Shown here piece by piece: positions 41,043-42,518 of a stretch of 42,518 bases of DNA. Origin of the DNA: JBBSVE01 sp038233815 (lineage in GTDB: Bacteria; Pseudomonadota; Alphaproteobacteria; Rhodobacterales; Rhodobacteraceae). The first letter of the stretch is position 1; each line of letters starts with the position of its first letter. The notes beneath the pieces are model-generated. The model did not search any database. It saw only the letters and a list, made by a program, of their open reading frames with translations, and was not told where the DNA came from. Both the position numbers and the translations under genes were made by a program. The stretch spans positions 1 through 42,518 of the forward strand of contig JBBSVE010000005.1 in NCBI GenBank assembly GCA_038233815.1, given 5' to 3'.

Positions 41043-41908
41043 CCGAACAGGCGATTCCCCTCGTCATCAGCGCCAAGCGCACCCGGCGCAGGCGGCGCGG
41101 CATGGCCCTGCGGGTGGTGAGGATCGTGACGATCCTCGCGATGTCGCTCCTCTGGCTGGCGCCGATCGCGTGGATCATCGCGACGGCGTTCAAATCGCCC
41201 TCCGACGTGCTGTCGCTCGATATCTTCTTCACGCCGACGCTGGAGAATTTCCGCCGCGCCTTCGGGCCGAACTACATGCTGGGCGACCGGCTCTGGAACT
41301 CCACCATCGTCACGCTTGGCACGCTGATCGTGGCGATCCCGGTGTCCACCGCCGCGGCCTACGCCTTTTCGCGGTTCCGCTTTCCGGGCGGGTCGATCTG
41401 GCCGCTGGGACTGCTTGCCACGCAGTTCGTGCCCTCTGTGATGGTCATCATCCCGCTCTTCATCCTGTTCCGCTCGATCGGGATCCTCGACACGCCGGTG
41501 GCGCTGATCGGGGTCAACCTGTCGATCGTGATCCCCTATGCGATCTGGATGATAAAGGGCTTCATCGACGCGCTTCCCATGGACATGGAGGAGGCGGCAA
41601 TGACCGACGGCTCCTCCCGTTTTCGCGCGATGATCGACGTGGTGGTTCCCGTCGCCATGCCGGGCATCGTCACGGCCACGATCTTCTGCTTCGTGGTGAC
41701 GTGGAACGAGTTCTTCTTCGCGCTGATCCTGACGCGGGACCAGTCGGTGACGCTCCCCGTCTCGCTGATGAGCGCGCGGACAGACAGGGGCGACGCGTGG
41801 GAGATCATGGCGGTAATCGGGCTCACGATTATGGTGCCGATGATGCTGATCTCGCGCATGGTCCAGAAACATTTTCTCAAGGGTCTCACGACCGGGGCGG
41901 TGAGGTAG
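41039..41908 (+). CDS. ABC transporter permease (MalG/UgpE type)
   Basis: 289 aa with six transmembrane helices. The EAA loop reads MEEAAMTDGSSRFRAMIDVV near residue 181. The N-terminus is rich in Arg/Lys, followed by the helix ILAMSLLWLAPIAWIIATAFKS, as in MalG. It forms the heterodimeric channel with the preceding permease. The ATPase gene starts four bases after its stop. Confidence 0.92.
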   Translation: MTEQAIPLVISAKRTRRRRRGMALRVVRIVTILAMSLLWLAPIAWIIATAFKSPSDVLSLDIFFTPTLENFRRAFGPNYMLGDRLWNSTIVTLGTLIVAIPVSTAAAYAFSRFRFPGGSIWPLGLLATQFVPSVMVIIPLFILFRSIGILDTPVALIGVNLSIVIPYAIWMIKGFIDALPMDMEEAAMTDGSSRFRAMIDVVVPVAMPGIVTATIFCFVVTWNEFFFALILTRDQSVTLPVSLMSARTDRGDAWEIMAVIGLTIMVPMMLISRMVQKHFLKGLTTGAVR

Positions 41909-41912
41909 GCAT

Positions 41913-42518
41913 ATGGCATCTGTGGAACTGATCGACATCTCGAAGCACTTCGGGTCCGCCATCGGGGTCACGTCTTCCTCGATGAACGTGGCGGATGGGG
42001 AGTTCATGGTTTTCCTCGGCCCGTCGGGCTGCGGCAAGACCACCACGATGCGGATGATCGCGGGGTTGGTGGAACCCACCGACGGACAGATCCTGATCGA
42101 CGGCGAGGACGTGACCGACGCGCCCCCCAAGGACCGCGACGTGGCGATGGTGTTCCAGAACTACGGTCTCTATCCGCACATGACGGTGGGCGACAACATC
42201 GGCTATCCGCTGAAGGTGCGCGGCCTGTCGAAGGAGGATCGCCGCAAGCGGGTGGAGGAGGTGGCCGAGAAGGTGGAGCTCTCCCACCTCCTCGACCGGC
42301 GCCCGGCGGCGCTGTCGGGCGGCCAGCGTCAGCGCGTGGCGCTGGCGCGCGCCATCGTGCGGCGGCCCAAGGCGTTCCTGATGGATGCGCCGCTGTCGAA
42401 CCTCGACGCGCAGCTCCGCGTGACTATGCGGGCGGAAATCACGCATCTTCAGCGCGAAATGGGCATCACCACGATCTACGTGACCCACGACCAGATCGAG
42501 GCGATGACCCTCGCCGAC
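41913..42518 (+). CDS. ABC transporter ATP-binding protein (MalK/UgpC type), partial
   Basis: 202 aa visible; the gene continues past the window edge. Walker A GPSGCGKTT (36-44), Q-loop Gln82, signature LSGGQRQR (134-141) and H-loop His192 are all intact. The Walker B segment, however, reads AFLMDAPLSNLD: Ala159 (codon GCG at 42387-42389) replaces the catalytic glutamate of the usual DEPLSNLD. This would be expected to cripple ATP hydrolysis unless another residue substitutes. The TOBE domain lies outside the window. Confidence 0.92.
   Translation, partial: MASVELIDISKHFGSAIGVTSSSMNVADGEFMVFLGPSGCGKTTTMRMIAGLVEPTDGQILIDGEDVTDAPPKDRDVAMVFQNYGLYPHMTVGDNIGYPLKVRGLSKEDRRKRVEEVAEKVELSHLLDRRPAALSGGQRQRVALARAIVRRPKAFLMDAPLSNLDAQLRVTMRAEITHLQREMGITTIYVTHDQIEAMTLAD

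Overview
The window is a GC-rich (roughly 65-70 %) stretch of an alphaproteobacterial chromosome, most likely a member of Rhodobacterales (Roseobacter-type). The case rests on gene content: fused FAD/GcvT demethylating dehydrogenases, a DUF2125 protein, hisC-tyrC next to rpsD, and dense operons with ATGA/GTGA stop-start overlaps. No phage, transposase, tRNA, rRNA or CRISPR array was seen. The first 31 bases are G and C homopolymers and look like a contig end. The right edge cuts an ABC ATPase gene.

Layout, left to right. (1) 37-5940: two tandem FAD-GcvT fusion dehydrogenases of the dimethylglycine/sarcosine type, with a divergent LysR regulator. (2) 5941-8982: a MotB-like OmpA-domain protein with a very long coiled coil and its MotA/ExbB-like partner. 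(3) 9069-14267, housekeeping: a ChaC-type glutathione cyclotransferase, a DUF2125 protein, an extensin-like protein, tyrC, hisC and rpsD. (4) 14431-22765, a carbohydrate-oxidation block: a GH15 glucoamylase-like enzyme overlapping a GMC oxidoreductase on the minus strand, then divergently DoxX, cupin, SMP-30 lactonase, VOC protein and glucose-6-phosphate dehydrogenase. (5) 22904-26609: a ferric-iron ABC transporter of the FbpABC type. (6) 26612-27825: a glutaredoxin-MauE membrane fusion, divergent from a CsoR-type copper sensor, with a CsoR-like palindrome between them. (7) 27785-32809: the DabA/DabB inorganic-carbon accumulation pair with a divergent LysR regulator. (8) 32861-35101: a large beta-helix protein with two tandem LamG domains. 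(9) 35296-42518: an amidase, a double NTF2/SnoaL protein, an alpha/beta hydrolase and a carbohydrate-type ABC transporter.

The most interesting unit is the last. A 20-bp element containing the perfect palindrome GCATTCGAATGC occurs twice, in opposite orientation, once in front of the amidase/SnoaL genes and once in front of the ABC transporter. This suggests one regulon for uptake and cleavage of an unknown compound, under a regulator outside the window. The transporter's ATPase has alanine where the Walker B catalytic glutamate normally sits. Assignments come from reading translated motifs and sequence patterns by eye; no database search or folding program was run.
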